Source: Rhynchosporium graminicola
Lineage: Eukaryota; Ascomycota; Leotiomycetes; Helotiales; Ploettnerulaceae
Length of the DNA stretch: 64,000 nucleotides
Reading direction: 5' to 3'
Assembly (NCBI GenBank): GCA_900074885.1
Contig: FJUW01000035.1
Location: forward strand, 1 to 64,000
Shown: piece after piece, positions 45,746 through 58,400 of the stretch
Layout of the letters: each line of letters opens with the position of its first letter
How positions within the stretch are numbered: position 1 is the first letter of the stretch
Program-made: the position numbers and the translations under genes
Notes under the pieces: model-generated
Told to the model about the DNA's origin: nothing
The model's database searches: none
The model's input: the letters and a program-made list of their open reading frames with translations, nothing else

Positions 45746-47972
45746 AGGCAACAGACAACAGTATTAGTAGAGAGCTTCACATTGGATGATTGAGAGACTT
45801 TAGATCAAGTTTCGCTTAGCCAACCGAGTAAGTGGTTCATAGGCCGAGAGAGTGAAGATCGCAGGATGAATTCGAGTATTGGCAAAGAGGAAAGTCATCA
45901 TACTTGGAGTTCTCCATCACTTATACTCCTCGGCTTTCCTCGACCTTCGGCAAGTTAATCGTATCTCTATCGATGTGAAACGGTTTCCTAAAGAGAAATT
46001 AAGCTGATGGCTGGCGTGGCTTCCGGTATGTGTAAATATTTGGACACACAAATTGAGACGTGTGAGCGCACGGTGATCAATCAGTAACCACTGTGAGGAA
46101 AAAAAAAACAGAATGTAGAAAAGCTGCTCAGGAGTAGAAAAGTGTTATGTTCAAGACTTTGGCTCCGCTGTATATTCCACAGGGTCGCGTGAGAGATCAT
46201 GAGGCCATAAGGCACACGTTTGTCGCTATTGCTCGTCGAGTGTCGAATTAACTTCATAAATACAGTTGAAGGTTCAAAAAGTGATTGATAGCACGACGAA
46301 AATCGGAAAATACCCACGGAAGCAATTCAAGAGAGAACACTCGAATCGGACTATTTGTATACTAGCTATCGTCTATACAGTCAAGTATCTACGTCGTGTG
46401 AAAACTCGGAGCTTTTAAGGTAATTACAGTTTATGGGAGGGGTAAAAATCGCTTCGAGTTAAGTACTTCCGTACCTAGATAAAGCGGCATAAGTACCTGA
46501 TATCTGGTTGATTTCAAGGTGCGGGTATGCCTTGGGGCCTCATGACCTTTCAATCTAAGTTTCTGCATTAATCGTGCGGAGCCGCCGACCTTGGCGAAGG
46601 TGGGCTCCCGGTGGTGAGAATTATCCGCACACCAAAAATCTTCCCCTTCGAAAACGTCTTATAGAACCTCGCCAATACGAGGGATTCGTTTGAAAATTAG
46701 ATCAAAATACTGCTTTACTTCTTTCGAGTAATTGTCTACTTCTTCTATCACGAATTTCAATCATACAATTGTATCACAAGAGTATGTTGGAATAAGGGTC
46801 TTGTTTAGCTATTCCGCGTTCTCGCCTGTTTGGCGTGCGGGTAATTACCACCATCGGGAGGGTGGGGTGATGTTGAAAACGTATCACATGACCCTACATT
46901 TGAGTGGATGACACATGACTCACCATGTGCAAAATGATTGCGTACCGTACGTACATCGGCACGGGGAGCCGCGGATTGCGCAGAACCCCGACAATCAGCT
47001 CCGAATGTGGCCCCACGCCGCCTAGCTCCAACGAGAGGAATGGATGGATCCCTGGATTCGGAAATCGATATCGAGCCCTACACACGGAAGGAAGTATTCT
47101 TTCTTCATGTTCTGTTCTGCATGCAGACGTCAAAAAGCGTCTCCATAAGCAAACAAGGTTAAAGCAATAAAGTCAATGCAGCCTCCCCGCCGTTGTCACA
47201 CCGTCCAATGAACGGAACGAACCATGGATCTGGACTTCGACTCCACTTATACGTGTTGCACTCAGGTACAAGTAGAAGTAGTACTGACTGTGTTATAGAC
47301 TTATAGTGCGCGAGAGCTGTTGTCCTTCATGGCCTGGAGACCTCCTCGATAAGATCCAGTCAAGACGCAGCCATCAACGCCGCGGAAGTTCTGTAGTCGC
47401 CGAGCTGGATAATACAGTCATATAAATTGTTCGGCTGGCCCGGATTTCCTCCTCCTCTGGACTCCTGTACCGTACTGCAATTGCCCCGATTCCATTGAGT
47501 AATCATGTCGCTAGTAAGTCAGACTTTTTTCCGGGTCCAGCGTCGTCGGTAGACTGCGAGGTGGGGAAGCGGCGTCATTGGAAAGAACGCCATCCCGACA
47601 TCCCCAAGTTCTCGCCCTCCAAGGGGCGGGCAGGTATATGTACCGTGACGCCCTCGTATGACATAAAGAGGTCTGGTTGTTGTTACATACATAGGTATCT
47701 TTCATTACATCACATTACATTACATTACATGACATGACATTAGGCCGTTCCGGTTGAGATTCTGATTTGCTAACATGACCATTCGTTTCATCTCGATATT
47801 TGTTTTCTCTTGACTGGTCTCTCTACATCATTAGACTGTCCCTCTCACAATTTCTGTCTCTTTCATTATTTTCCCTCGGACCGCATCACATTTCCCGTTG
47901 ATTAACCAAAGAAAATCCTCCTGAGGAGTGACTGGGCTATTTTCACCATTCGACGGCGACATTCACTTCACC
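45746..47972. other. Intergenic, no recognised gene
   Basis: About 2.2 kb. An ATGTCGCTA|GTAAGT at 47,504-47,518 looks like a short first exon with a perfect donor and could mark a transcribed leader of the downstream MFS gene or an unannotated small gene, but no second exon could be fixed. An ACATT/ACATG microsatellite lies at 47,703-47,741. Confidence 0.45.
47703..47741. repeat. Short ACATT/ACATG pentamer microsatellite
   Basis: About seven imperfect pentamers (ATTACATCACATTACATTAC and onward) lie in the upstream region of the MFS gene. Simple repeat, no inferred function. Confidence 0.7.
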
Positions 47973-49856
47973 ATGTTTCGCCGTGATGATCGAGATGCAA
48001 CTGCTGCTGCAGGTTCGGAGGACCATCAACTGCAACCCATTACCCCCACAAGGACATTTCCGCCTCTACAAATTCCGACAAGAATGACAGCAACAAACAC
48101 AGCAACATGCCAAAATATGGCAGGAGCTCCTGAAGGCGAGATGCCTGGCAGCACGACACACCACCAAAGATTTGCGGAGCCAACCCTGCCAACTACCCCA
48201 GGGACTCACGAACCCCTTGACAAGGAAAACCGTTGTCACACCCCTGATTCTCCAGCAATCGAAGAATCCACCGAGGCAAGGCTCGAGCGTCTTGGTAGAC
48301 AGAGGCCAGAGGTCTTTGGCTCTGTATGGGCGGAGATTGGCTTCGTTTTCTCAATATCTATGTCTCAGGTGCTCACGGAGTATTTCGTTTCTGGATTCAC
48401 CGTTATCCTGCCGACTCTGGTCCAGGACCTGCATATCCCGGACGCCTCTGCAACATGGCCGGCAAGTGCATTCTCGCTTGTCGTTGCCAGCTTTCTGTTG
48501 ATCTTTGGCCGCTTGGCGGATATGTATGGAGGATTTCCCGTCTATGTGGCTGGATTTGCTTGGCTTACTTTGTGGAGCCTCATCGCCGGGTTCTCGAGTA
48601 ACCAAGTTATGATGAACTTCTGTCGAGCTTTGCAAGGTCTCGGACCTGCTGCTTATCTACCATCTTCGGTGATGATTCTTGGCAGCATCTATCGACCAGG
48701 TCCACGGAAGAATCTCGTCTTCAGTATCTACGGAGCGTGTGCTGCTCTCGGATTCTTCATTGGTATCTTCTTCGCGGGAGTTACAGCACAATATGCAACT
48801 TGGGGATGGTATTTCTGGATTGGAACCATTCTAGGTGCCATCACAGTAGTCACCTCCTACCTCACGATCCCGTCTGATATCGCGGAGAAGCGAAATGCCC
48901 CAGCAAAGGTTCGGATGGACTGGCTCGGTGCCGTGCTGATTGTTGTCGGGTTGATTCTCTTCACTTTCGCCATCATCGATAGTGCCCACGCACCACAACG
49001 ATGGCAGAACCCATACATATATGTCCTTTTCATCATTGGCTCTCTCACCCTCATAGCAGGAGCTTATGTCGAGATGTGCGTGGCAGAAGAACCACTCCTA
49101 CCCTCGTCACTCTTCAAAGTCCCCTGCATGCCTGCCCTCGTCGTAGCACTATTCTTCACTTACGGTTCCCTTGGCGTCTTTCTTCTCTATGCCACATTCT
49201 ACATGGAGAATATCATGGGCGGCACTCCCCTACAAGTAGTTGCCTGGTATGTTCCTATGGCACTTGGAGGCTGCATAATAGCCACATTCGGCGGCTTCAT
49301 AATGCACCTTCTCTCGGGAACAACACTCATCATCATCTCCGGCACTTCCTGGATCATCGCCCCCTTACTCTTCGCCATCGCTCCCCAAGGCGCAAACTAC
49401 TGGGCCTACATCTTCCCCGCCATGATCTGCGCAACGGTCGGTATCGACATAACCTTCAACGTGGCCAACATATTCATCACCACATCTCTCCCACGCAAAC
49501 AGCAAGGCCTCGCCGGGTCCGTCATCATGATCCTGCTACATCTCGGTATAGCGGTCTGTCTCGGCTTCGCGGATATTGTGAACAGCTATACGGTAGATAG
49601 GCTAGGTATGCGAGACAGTTACAATGCCGTGTTCTGGTTTGAGGTTGCGTGTGCGGCAACGGCGTTAGTCATCTTGGTCTTCTTTGTTAAGATCCGGAAG
49701 GCGGAGAGTGAATATACGGCGGACGAGAAGGCGGAGATGGAGGCGTATGCGAGGGCGCCTCGGAATGTTGAGGAGAAGGAGAGGTATGCTGAGAGGCCGG
49801 AGACAGCATATACGGCGGACACAGCATTTACGGTGGGCACAGCAGATTTAAGATAG
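47973..49856 (+). CDS. MFS multidrug/borate-type exporter (DHA2, Atr1-like)
   Basis: An intronless gene of 627 aa. A hydrophilic N-terminal tail of about 125 residues (MFRRDDRDATAAAGSEDHQL..., Pro/Thr-rich) is cytosolic. Membrane segments begin near VWAEIGFVFSISMSQVLTEY and run to about residue 570, consistent with 14 helices. Family signatures include LLIFGRLADMYGG, the loop 2-3 G-x-L-a-D motif, and the TM4-5 region with FCRALQGLGPAAYLPSS. The acidic tail follows KIRKAESEYTADEKAEME. The sequence resembles the Atr1/aminotriazole-resistance and borate-efflux group. The substrate is unknown. I start at ATG 47973, since the upstream in-frame codon at 47928 is GTG. A Zn2Cys6 regulator lies 700 bp downstream. 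Confidence 0.92.
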   Translation: MFRRDDRDATAAAGSEDHQLQPITPTRTFPPLQIPTRMTATNTATCQNMAGAPEGEMPGSTTHHQRFAEPTLPTTPGTHEPLDKENRCHTPDSPAIEESTEARLERLGRQRPEVFGSVWAEIGFVFSISMSQVLTEYFVSGFTVILPTLVQDLHIPDASATWPASAFSLVVASFLLIFGRLADMYGGFPVYVAGFAWLTLWSLIAGFSSNQVMMNFCRALQGLGPAAYLPSSVMILGSIYRPGPRKNLVFSIYGACAALGFFIGIFFAGVTAQYATWGWYFWIGTILGAITVVTSYLTIPSDIAEKRNAPAKVRMDWLGAVLIVVGLILFTFAIIDSAHAPQRWQNPYIYVLFIIGSLTLIAGAYVEMCVAEEPLLPSSLFKVPCMPALVVALFFTYGSLGVFLLYATFYMENIMGGTPLQVVAWYVPMALGGCIIATFGGFIMHLLSGTTLIIISGTSWIIAPLLFAIAPQGANYWAYIFPAMICATVGIDITFNVANIFITTSLPRKQQGLAGSVIMILLHLGIAVCLGFADIVNSYTVDRLGMRDSYNAVFWFEVACAATALVILVFFVKIRKAESEYTADEKAEMEAYARAPRNVEEKERYAERPETAYTADTAFTVGTADLR

Positions 49857-50561
49857 GTGCTCATTTTATGCGGAGTCGCGTTGATTAGATTTGGTGTTCG
49901 TGGCGTATAAATAATGTAGAGCTCATGCATGAGGAGAATAGGGGAAAATAGGGGATAGAGAAAGGCAATAGATACCCATATGAACAATGCACACATGAAC
50001 TTGACGCCGTGTCTTATGCAATTGCGATACCTATCGCAGCAAAGCGGAACTTCAAGCAACTGCTAGTATTTTGGCCGGACCTGAACTATGGTTAAGGAGG
50101 ACGATTTGCAACGCGAATTGTGGTCTTGGTTATGATAGCGATGAACAAATAATTGCACTGTATACCAGTACTTAGGCTTGCAAAACTCGTCTTGCGTTGA
50201 TCATGGGCCATGGCTAGATGTTCTGTAATCCCAGATGCATTTATTTCGAGAGGTATCATTGCGAATGAATGTCGCCAGCCCCTCTTACAGCTCACTGGCT
50301 CTGGCCAACTGTCTGTGCCGCTCGCCTACCCCTGTCTTTGTCCGGAATCCAAATACAGTCAGTAATCATCGGCTTCACTTACGCTCCGAGATTCCTAGAA
50401 TATCCTCGACTAAGGCAACCCAAGACGATTGCATCGATGCCTGCCTACACTGCAACTATCAAGTATCAAACTCCGCTCGGGAAATTTGCACCAACTAATC
50501 TATTAGATTCCGAACGAACTTTGAGCATTGAGTAGTACTACCAAAAATTACCGACCTGTGA
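49857..50561. other. Intergenic between MFS exporter and Zn2Cys6 regulator
   Basis: 705 bp with overlapping short frames and no recognised gene. It presumably includes the 3' UTR of the exporter and the promoter of the regulator. Confidence 0.5.
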
Positions 50562-52883
50562 ATGCGGGATCCATCAACTGCTCACATGATGGACCTCGAT
50601 GATCACGTTACCACGACCGACAGGGGCAGTATGGCTTCGAAACGAGGCAACCTTCGGCGTTCTTGTGAGTCATGTCGAGGGTCGAAAGGTCGCTGTATAT
50701 CTTCTCCTGGTGATGCTCAGCGTTGTATGAGGTACATACCCCCAAAACAGCTTCGTAGAACTTCTATTAATGATACGCTAGATGTGTGAAAGATGGACGA
50801 CCATGCGTCTTCTTGGAGGCCAAGCCACGTCCCAAAAGAGCCAAGAACTCGCGAGTGTTAGTTCTGCTAGCTATCAGGTTGTTGACTAGAATGCTAAAAT
50901 GTCTAGTCGAGTCGCTGAGATGGAAGAGAAGCTGGAAAGTTTACTGGCTCTCGTGGCTGCCAATGTTGCAAACCAGTCACTGAACATAACACCAGCGACC
51001 CCGTCGCCGTCCTGTATCCAGGAACACTCTCCTATGCCGACGGACCATGTCAGCCACCAATCTAGCAATATATCAGCAACGGGATCCAAGCCTCTTTTGA
51101 ATCCGGAACTTTCTTGTACGTTGATGCCAGATTCGAGTATCACAAGATTCGCGTCCGCTTACGATACTCCACCTTCATCATCCAACCCGTCCGAACAAAG
51201 CTTCCCGCAACAAAATGCCGTTATCGTGTATCCCATCTTCGATAACTTACAAGACGTCATTTCAAAAGGCTTGATCGGCTTGAATGAGGTCGAAGATGCG
51301 CTTCGGTTGTTCCGGTCCAAGCAAAACACTTTCCCTTTCGTGGTTATTCCGGTGAACCTCTCGTTGGATTCTCTCCGCCGGCAGAGGCCTTCCCTCTTCC
51401 TGGCAATCATGTGCTGCGCAACAGAGCACAATGCCAAGCTGCAGCAGCACATCGAGCTTGAGTTGAAGGATAATCTGAGTCGAAGGATTCTTGTGAATGG
51501 AGAGAAGAGCTTAGATCTGCTGCAGGGAATCTTGATTTATCTCACGTGGTATGTACTATTATGTTATGGCTACTATGGTATCACATTCTAAGTTCTCTCA
51601 GGTATCATCTCTACTTCCACCCTGACAGGGAACAGATATACCAGCTCTCTCAGATGGCTGTTGCCATGGCTGTTGATCTAGGATTGGACAAGCCTGTTTG
51701 CCCAGCTCCGAAAGGATTTAGTGCTTCGAACAACATGCCATTCATCACTAGCCACCCCCTGCCTTCGGCAGATATTGAAGGAATGAGAGCATTCCTAGGA
51801 TGCTACTTCCTTACAACGTCGTAAGTACTCACGAACTCTAGATGCGTCCACGCTAATTTTCTCTCCAGTATATGTCAAGTTCTAAGGAAGCCAAGCAATA
51901 TGAAGCACAATGAACGCCTGAATATTGCACCAGAACCGTCGAAGATTCAGGTACCGCACAGACGGACTATCTCATTCCTTATATGCTTCGTATACGGCAG
52001 CTCTCAGAGGAAGTGAACCAGGCATTCAATTATGATTCAAACGAGGAATTGCCACAGCTAGACCCAATTCGGATAGAGTTATTGGGAAGGGCTTTTGAAC
52101 GACAGCTTGATTACATGGAAGACAGTTTTCCACAGGAGATTTGGGATAATGGTAATTTTGCAATTCACTGTCCTCTCAGGCAAGAGTACTGACCTTTCCC
52201 TAGCATCGATCAAACTGAGCTTCCATCACCTACGAATCTATGTGAATGAAGTTGGCTTTCATGCAGGCGCGACAGCGGAACACGATCAAATATCCAGACT
52301 AGCCGCCCCATCATGGTATCACTCCGCATCCAGGAATGATTGTCTGATGCGATGTCTGAAAGCCACAAAGACCTATCTCGACCACTTTCACCTGCTTTCA
52401 GATATTGAAATATCAAATCTCGTAACTGTAGATCTTCTCCAGATCGTTTACGCCGCTCTGATACTCGTGTCCTTCTCAACAGGCCTCGACGCCCCAACTC
52501 TCGACCAACACAAATTCCGACAAGCCGCAAATCTAAGCTACTATTTCGACGCCATCAGTTCTCGATTCGCTCATCTTATCTCGATGCAAGATCCCGCCGC
52601 GAACGTGTATATGCAGTACGTGAGGATGCTTTTCCAGACTTCGAGATCGTGGTATACTCAGATGATTCATGATCCGTTACCGTTGGGACCTCCTAGGCTC
52701 TTATTTACGGATATAAGTTCCACGATGACGGGGAAGTGTTCGGACTCTGTGGCTGCGGATGTGATGCCTGAGAAGAATGAGGAGGTACAGTGGGCTGAGA
52801 TGCTTTCGGAATGGGTGGCTTCGTCAGCTATGGATCCCGCTTTCATGTCGGAAGATGGTACATTCATCCAGTTCCAAGCTTAA
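50562..52883 (+). pseudogene. Zn2Cys6 fungal transcription factor with an apparent one-base frameshift
   Basis: Six exons (50562-50731, 50782-50854, 50890-51548, 51602-51820, 51869-52151, 52204-52883) describe about 694 residues. The zinc cluster is CESCRGSKGRC, then C-x2-C split by intron 1 (CMR|C), then VKDGRPC, spacing C-x2-C-x6-C-x9-C-x2-C-x6-C. A basic linker PRPKRAKNSR and a heptad-like segment VAEMEEKLESLLALVA suggest dimerisation. The middle-homology region includes YHLYFHPDREQIYQLSQMA. Exon 5 starts in frame (ICQVLRKPSNMKHNERL) but from about 51,920 the recognisable sequence (YCTRTVEDSGTAQTDYLIPY) is in another frame, one base short. It is either a real disabling deletion or a sequence error. 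Position suggests control of the adjacent transporters. Confidence 0.8.
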
Positions 52884-53307
52884 GACATGAATGCATAGAA
52901 CTCAATTGTAAAATATGTATATTTACAAATGGTTTCGACATCGCTTGTGGTCGCTAGGAAGCCTGGCCTTTGTACACGTCAGAAAGCCACACTAGGGGGA
53001 ATGAAAACCCACGTAACCCTATCTTCAACCAATACACACTACACAGCACCGTACTACCAATCGATTTTGGAGCCTCAACACACATTTTTGGGTGCTTACC
53101 GAGCCTCTTAGCCCCGTAAGCTAAGTCCGGAGTGAGATAGAATCCGAGATTCCAAAAACCCTTATGCATCTCAGGCATTATGCTAAGCAACCCTTCTTTC
53201 GGAAACTAAGTCGCGACTTCATCTCCGCGCCCAAATATAAGCGCGATAGACTTCGCCTTTCAATAATCTAATCTTATTTGCTATCAAATATTTTCTACGC
53301 TGGAAAA
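52884..53307 (+). promoter_or_regulatory. Spacer and promoter of the eight-exon MFS gene
   Basis: A 424-bp gap between the tandem regulator and transporter. A TATA-like AAATATAA at 53233-53240 lies 68 bp before the transporter start codon. No clear zinc-cluster binding pair was identified by eye. Confidence 0.4.
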
Positions 53308-55490
53308 ATGTCATTGAAGGAAAGTAACATCGATTCTGCGAGTCAGGATCACTCTCCACTTGATCCGGAGAAGCAGACGTCTGACGCTCCTGCTACCAAA
53401 CAGGCCGTCGATGATGAATCGGAATACCTGACAGGTGTCACGCTGGGTCTGGTGGTTTTGGGATTATGTCTTGCCGTGCTACTCGTTGGACTGGTAAACA
53501 TCGATCCCAGCTTCAATGCACCCGCCATTGCGCTCGCTTATTGATTGGGGAAGTAGGATAATTCCATCCTCGCCACCGCGATTCCGACCATCACCACAGC
53601 TTTCAACTCCCTCGATGATGTCGGTTGGTACGGCTCGGCATTTCTGGTTTGTGTGTAAGTTCACCAGGAAACCAATACAATCCAATCTGATCGATGTCAA
53701 TCCAATCCAATCCATTCCCCTGCATCCTTCTCTGCTCATCCATGCTGAATAAGTCAAATCAAGGTGCGCACTGCAGCCAATATCGGGGAAATTCTTCCAG
53801 TACTTCTCCTTGAAATGGACATACCTCGCTTTCCTAGCCATCTTCGAGATCGGCAGCTTGGTTTGTGCCACGGCTGTCAATTCCGTCATGCTCATTGTCG
53901 GGAGAGCGATTGCTGGCGCGGGTGCCGTGGGCCTGTTTTCTGGGGCGCTGGTTATCCTTGCGCATTCTGTTCCAGTGAGGCAGAGACCTAGTATGTGCTT
54001 CCTCCTTAAGTTTGAAGCACGAGGTTTCGGATGATTTGCTGATGTGGTGTACAGTATATACGGGATGTGTTGCCTCTATGTTCAGCATATCAAATGTAGT
54101 TGGACCGATTCTTGGCGGTGTTTTCACCGAGAGAGCAACTTGGCGATGGTGTAGGTCTTGTCCACCTTTCACAAGTGATTACTACTGATTGAACGTGTAG
54201 GCTTTTATATCAACTTGCCTCTCGGAGCCATCACGGCAGTCATTCTCTTATTCTTTTTCTCGCCAAAAGAGCGCACGATCACCAAACATTCACTTGCTTC
54301 TAAGATCAAGCATCTAGATCTCCCAGGCCTCGCCATGTTCATCCCGGCGGTCGTCATGGTTTTGTTAGCTGTGCAGTGGGGTGGTAATACTCATGCAGTA
54401 CGTTTAGAAGAAGCTTGACACATCTCATGATTCTCCTCCGCTTTATACTATCCGAATCACAGATCGTCCTTGAAAACCGCTTACTAATGCCTGTTGCGTA
54501 CAGTGGAACTCAGCTACAGTAATTGGCCTTTTCGTCGGCTTCGGAGTCATGATCTGCTTATTCGTAGCCTGGCAATGGCACCAGCAAGAAGAAGCCAGCA
54601 TCCCTCCTCGCATCATGATGCAAAGAAGCGTGTACTCTGCCGCCGTGGTAGTGTTCATGGGCCTTGGGAGCGTGACGATCATTGCATATTACCTGCCTAT
54701 ATGGTTCCAGGTCATCAAAGATGATACGCCTTTGCAGAGTGGTATTCGGTTTTTGTTCAGTGTGCTTGGGAGCCTTTTGGGTAGCATTATACCCGCCGGT
54801 CTAGGTGAGATATTCTCAAAGATCTAGATTCACTCCATGAGCCGAAAACTAACGATATGATATGGAGTCACTGCATATGGGCATTTCAATCCGTGGTTGT
54901 ATTTCGGGAGCATCTTAGTGGCTGTCGCAGGTGGAATTTTCACGACATTTGATCTCCAGACAGCTGACGGTATGATCAACGGTATCCAAGTCCTAGGCGG
55001 CTTCGGCTCGTCCTCTGTCATTCAAATGGTAGCCAGCATCCCCTTCTCCTCCCCCTATATCCTAGTCAGGACCACCACTAAGAGAATCGAACAGCCACTT
55101 ATCGGACTCATGTCCCTGATCCCGCAAGCCGACCTCCCAACCGCAACCTCGATAGCAGTGTTCTTCCAATTCTTCGGCGGCGCCATCTTCCTCGGCATCG
55201 GCAACAACATCCTCGTGTCACGTCTCGTGTCCTCTCTCCATAAATACGTACCTGACCTCGACGCGCAAGTGGTTATTAGAGCTGGCGCAGCGGGATTCAG
55301 GGAGGTGGTTAAGGAGAAGGATTTGCAGGACGGGTTGAGGGCTTATAGTGAGGCGTTGACGACGGTATTTTATCTTTGTGCTGCCGGGGCGGTGGTGGCT
55401 TTTTTTAGTTCGTTGGGAATGGGCTGGAAGAGTGTGGTTGGGAAGAAGGTGGTGGGTGGTGGGGAGGAGGATGAGAAGACCGAGACTTGA
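53308..55490 (+). CDS. MFS transporter, DHA2/14-TM drug or toxin efflux type
   Basis: A predicted plasma-membrane H+ antiporter exporting a drug or secondary metabolite. Exons: 53308-53493, 53557-53654, 53764-53990, 54055-54150, 54201-54397, 54504-54804, 54868-55028, 55095-55490 (553 aa if the last intron is removed). Landmarks: TM1 with motif D1 ([17 protein letters not shown]), then [11 protein letters not shown]; motif A-like region [14 protein letters not shown]4 [12 protein letters not shown]; motif C-like TM5 [18 protein letters not shown] followed by FYINLPLGA. The end is basic, then acidic ([15 protein letters not shown]). The final intron (55029-55094) is 66 bp, stop-free and a multiple of three, so retention would insert 22 residues. 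Family alignment favours splicing ([18 protein letters not shown]). It lies directly behind the Zn2Cys6 regulator. Confidence 0.9.
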
Positions 55491-58400
55491 GAATCGTGGT
55501 ATAGAGAGGAGATTAAGGGACTTTGGAGAAGAAGAGCTAGATCGCACCGTTAGCGAAAATCTCCGCTTTGTCACTCTGGTTTGAGAGATATGGTTATCGT
55601 TGTATTTGTATTTGTAGAAGCGCTGTATAGAGCATGCATGAGGCAGTGACGGAAGAATTGCCGCATCTAGGATTGATGTCTCTAAACCTTCACAATTTGC
55701 TAACCCCCTATCCATGCATGCATCGAGAAACTTCTCGACCCCAGTCTTATTGACAGGGTCTCCCGTGGTCTGTTTTTCGATATCGTATAGTCCTAACCGG
55801 CGTGAATTTTCAGCGAATATCCACGGCATCGACGATATCCACACTATCCTCGATACCGAGAGCCATCATAGCAACCGGGATACTTCTGGTGCTATGAGTT
55901 ACAACCTGAGCCAATAATTTATTTAGGCCTGATCATCAGGCTCTGATCAGCAAACATTAAGGTCACATGTGTGGACATTGAAAAGTGTAAATTGCTCAGT
56001 TGAAGTTCCGAAGTTGAGTTTTAATAGTACTTTACTTCATGACATCACGAGCCAACGAAAATATCACCCTGCTAGAATAGCCAGCCGGCAGGCGGAGATC
56101 ATTCCACAACATCGTATCTTGATTATGAAAGGTCTCGTAGTTGTCCTACGGACCTACGGAACGCTACTCGTAGTTGTCCTTCTATCGGAAGATGATTCCG
56201 GTTCGCATAGTCGCATGTGCGTGAGTCATTTTGCCATGGTGAAGAGCTCAAGAATAAAAATCGCTCGTACAACTCGCTTAATCATGGGCTAAATCTTATC
56301 AATATGGTAGAGTGGACCGAGACCAGAAATGAAGGCTAGGTAAGTGAATCGTGATGCATTGCGAAATCAGGGCGAGGTGAGGGAAATTCGCCTTCGGCGA
56401 ATTGCAAATCTGCTAATTGATTGGCACGGTGAAGTATACTTGGCTATAGCAACTCGATTTTTATGTCAAAGATATATGTTGGTATCACTCTGTCGTAGTA
56501 CGTACAGTTAAGTATTCTGCGTGAGCCAAAGTACAGTAATACTTATGGTGTGGTAGTAGTTGTATCGTGGCTACGGAATCTAGGTAGTCGAGACACCGGA
56601 GGGGAGATAAATCTGGCCGGCCAAACCCCTGCGTAGATCCTCGACCAACTCGTGACTATGGACCAACAGGTTCCCTTCATTTTGTTGCGCCTTTCACGAT
56701 AGTAGTGAAAGAGCGTCTATCTATACTCTACAAGATACTCCATATTTAAAAATAGAAGATAACTCTTATCTATCTCTTCAGATCCTCTTATAAGCGCAGC
56801 CCTATAATTATAGAGAGCATAACACATAGAAGGATATTTCTCTTGAGGTATTCCTTTCTGAAGGCTGTCGACGAAAGATATAATATTCACTTAGAGTATA
56901 TCAAAAGTCTCGATACTCTCGAACGGTTTATGTATAAGAGTGGCAGATTTATTTAGCCCGTCATCTAATTCTAATTTCACGAATTTCAGGGGAAACCACA
57001 GAACATTATCCCAGGTAGCACTTCAAAATTCAGTATAATAAGTATCAAAATATATCAAAATTAACTAGGGAAAAATAAGCATCGAATTCCCATCTTTGCC
57101 TAAGTAGATCAATATATCCCAAAACGAGAATTCCTCCTGCATTTTCACCAGCCTTCTCGTGTTCTCTCTGACATAAGCTGGACCGCGACTGTATAATCTC
57201 AAGGACCCGTGACGATGCAAGACTGAAGCGAGGATAGAACAGAGAGCTAGGCTAATCAGTCTGCTATGAAGAAAATACAAAAAATGAGAGGGAGAAGAGA
57301 AGTAAAGTAAAGAGCTCTTTATGTACATAGCGCCGATATTGACCCGTGATTGCCCGTTGATAGCGAGATAGAGCAAGGAACCATGACTCAGACTACGCAT
57401 GATTTCGCATAGAATCCTACCACGGCCCCCCATCATCTGCTTGACAATCGATTTTCTTAAACGCCTTTCCATCACAATTCGGTCCCGTTGGGCCCGTAGG
57501 ACCGGTCAACCACTGCTTGCAATACGTCGCGCGATGCAGGCTTAGGTTACATGTGTTCAAACGAACATCTAGGTTATTGTAGACATCGGCGTTTCCCACC
57601 TTGATGTCACCGGCCCCGTTCCTTACCAGAGTCCATATTTTATTACCATTGTGCATGTAGCTATATAAATCAGTCATGTGATATCTCCTTCGAGATAAGA
57701 GGGACCTTACAGGCGACAATAACAAGATTTAAGGCAGCACAATACAAAAATGAAACACGGAAATTATCATTTATATCGGCGTGCCGGATTAATTTAGTAA
57801 TGAGACAAAACGTAAGTCTTTCGAGTTCAAGCAGCTGGAATCATGTCTGTGGAAACCGTGCGAACACTTGCGTTACTTTCTTTCTCAGCTACACTCATGT
57901 TGCTTCTACAGAAAACCTGCCTTTCAAATCCTGTAATTCCGACTATACCATCTCCGCTCGATCAATCGTTATAGGACTTTCTCTGACTGTCCGATACTAT
58001 GACAGACTGCTCGACTGATCCACATGCTAAGGCTTGAGACTTGTGTACCGGAGATTACTCACGTTGTTCTGGAATGCCTATCATTATAGTAGATTTGAAC
58101 ATACCCCAATAATTTTGATGAAGAGGAGAACAGGGTCATTTGGTTGAGAGTTGTATTTCGAATATGTATGTGATGTCATGTCGAATTTTCATGACATACC
58201 AGATCAAGTACTCTGTATGCAAAGGCTAACAGCCTGCCTCAGTTTTATAGCTAGATGGCTCGGGAAGCTGTCAAGTTCGGCGATGATATATAAAATTCCG
58301 CACAATTTGACATCATTGGTCGATTGCAAGAGCTTGCAAGGTGTCGCAGAGCAGTACTCGACAAGTTCGAAACATAAAGTCGAGGGGATCGTTGATTCGT

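Noticed and set aside
48172..49600. Frames of 91-199 codons inside the MFS exporter
   Set aside because: These are out-of-phase shadows of the clearly conserved transporter frame.
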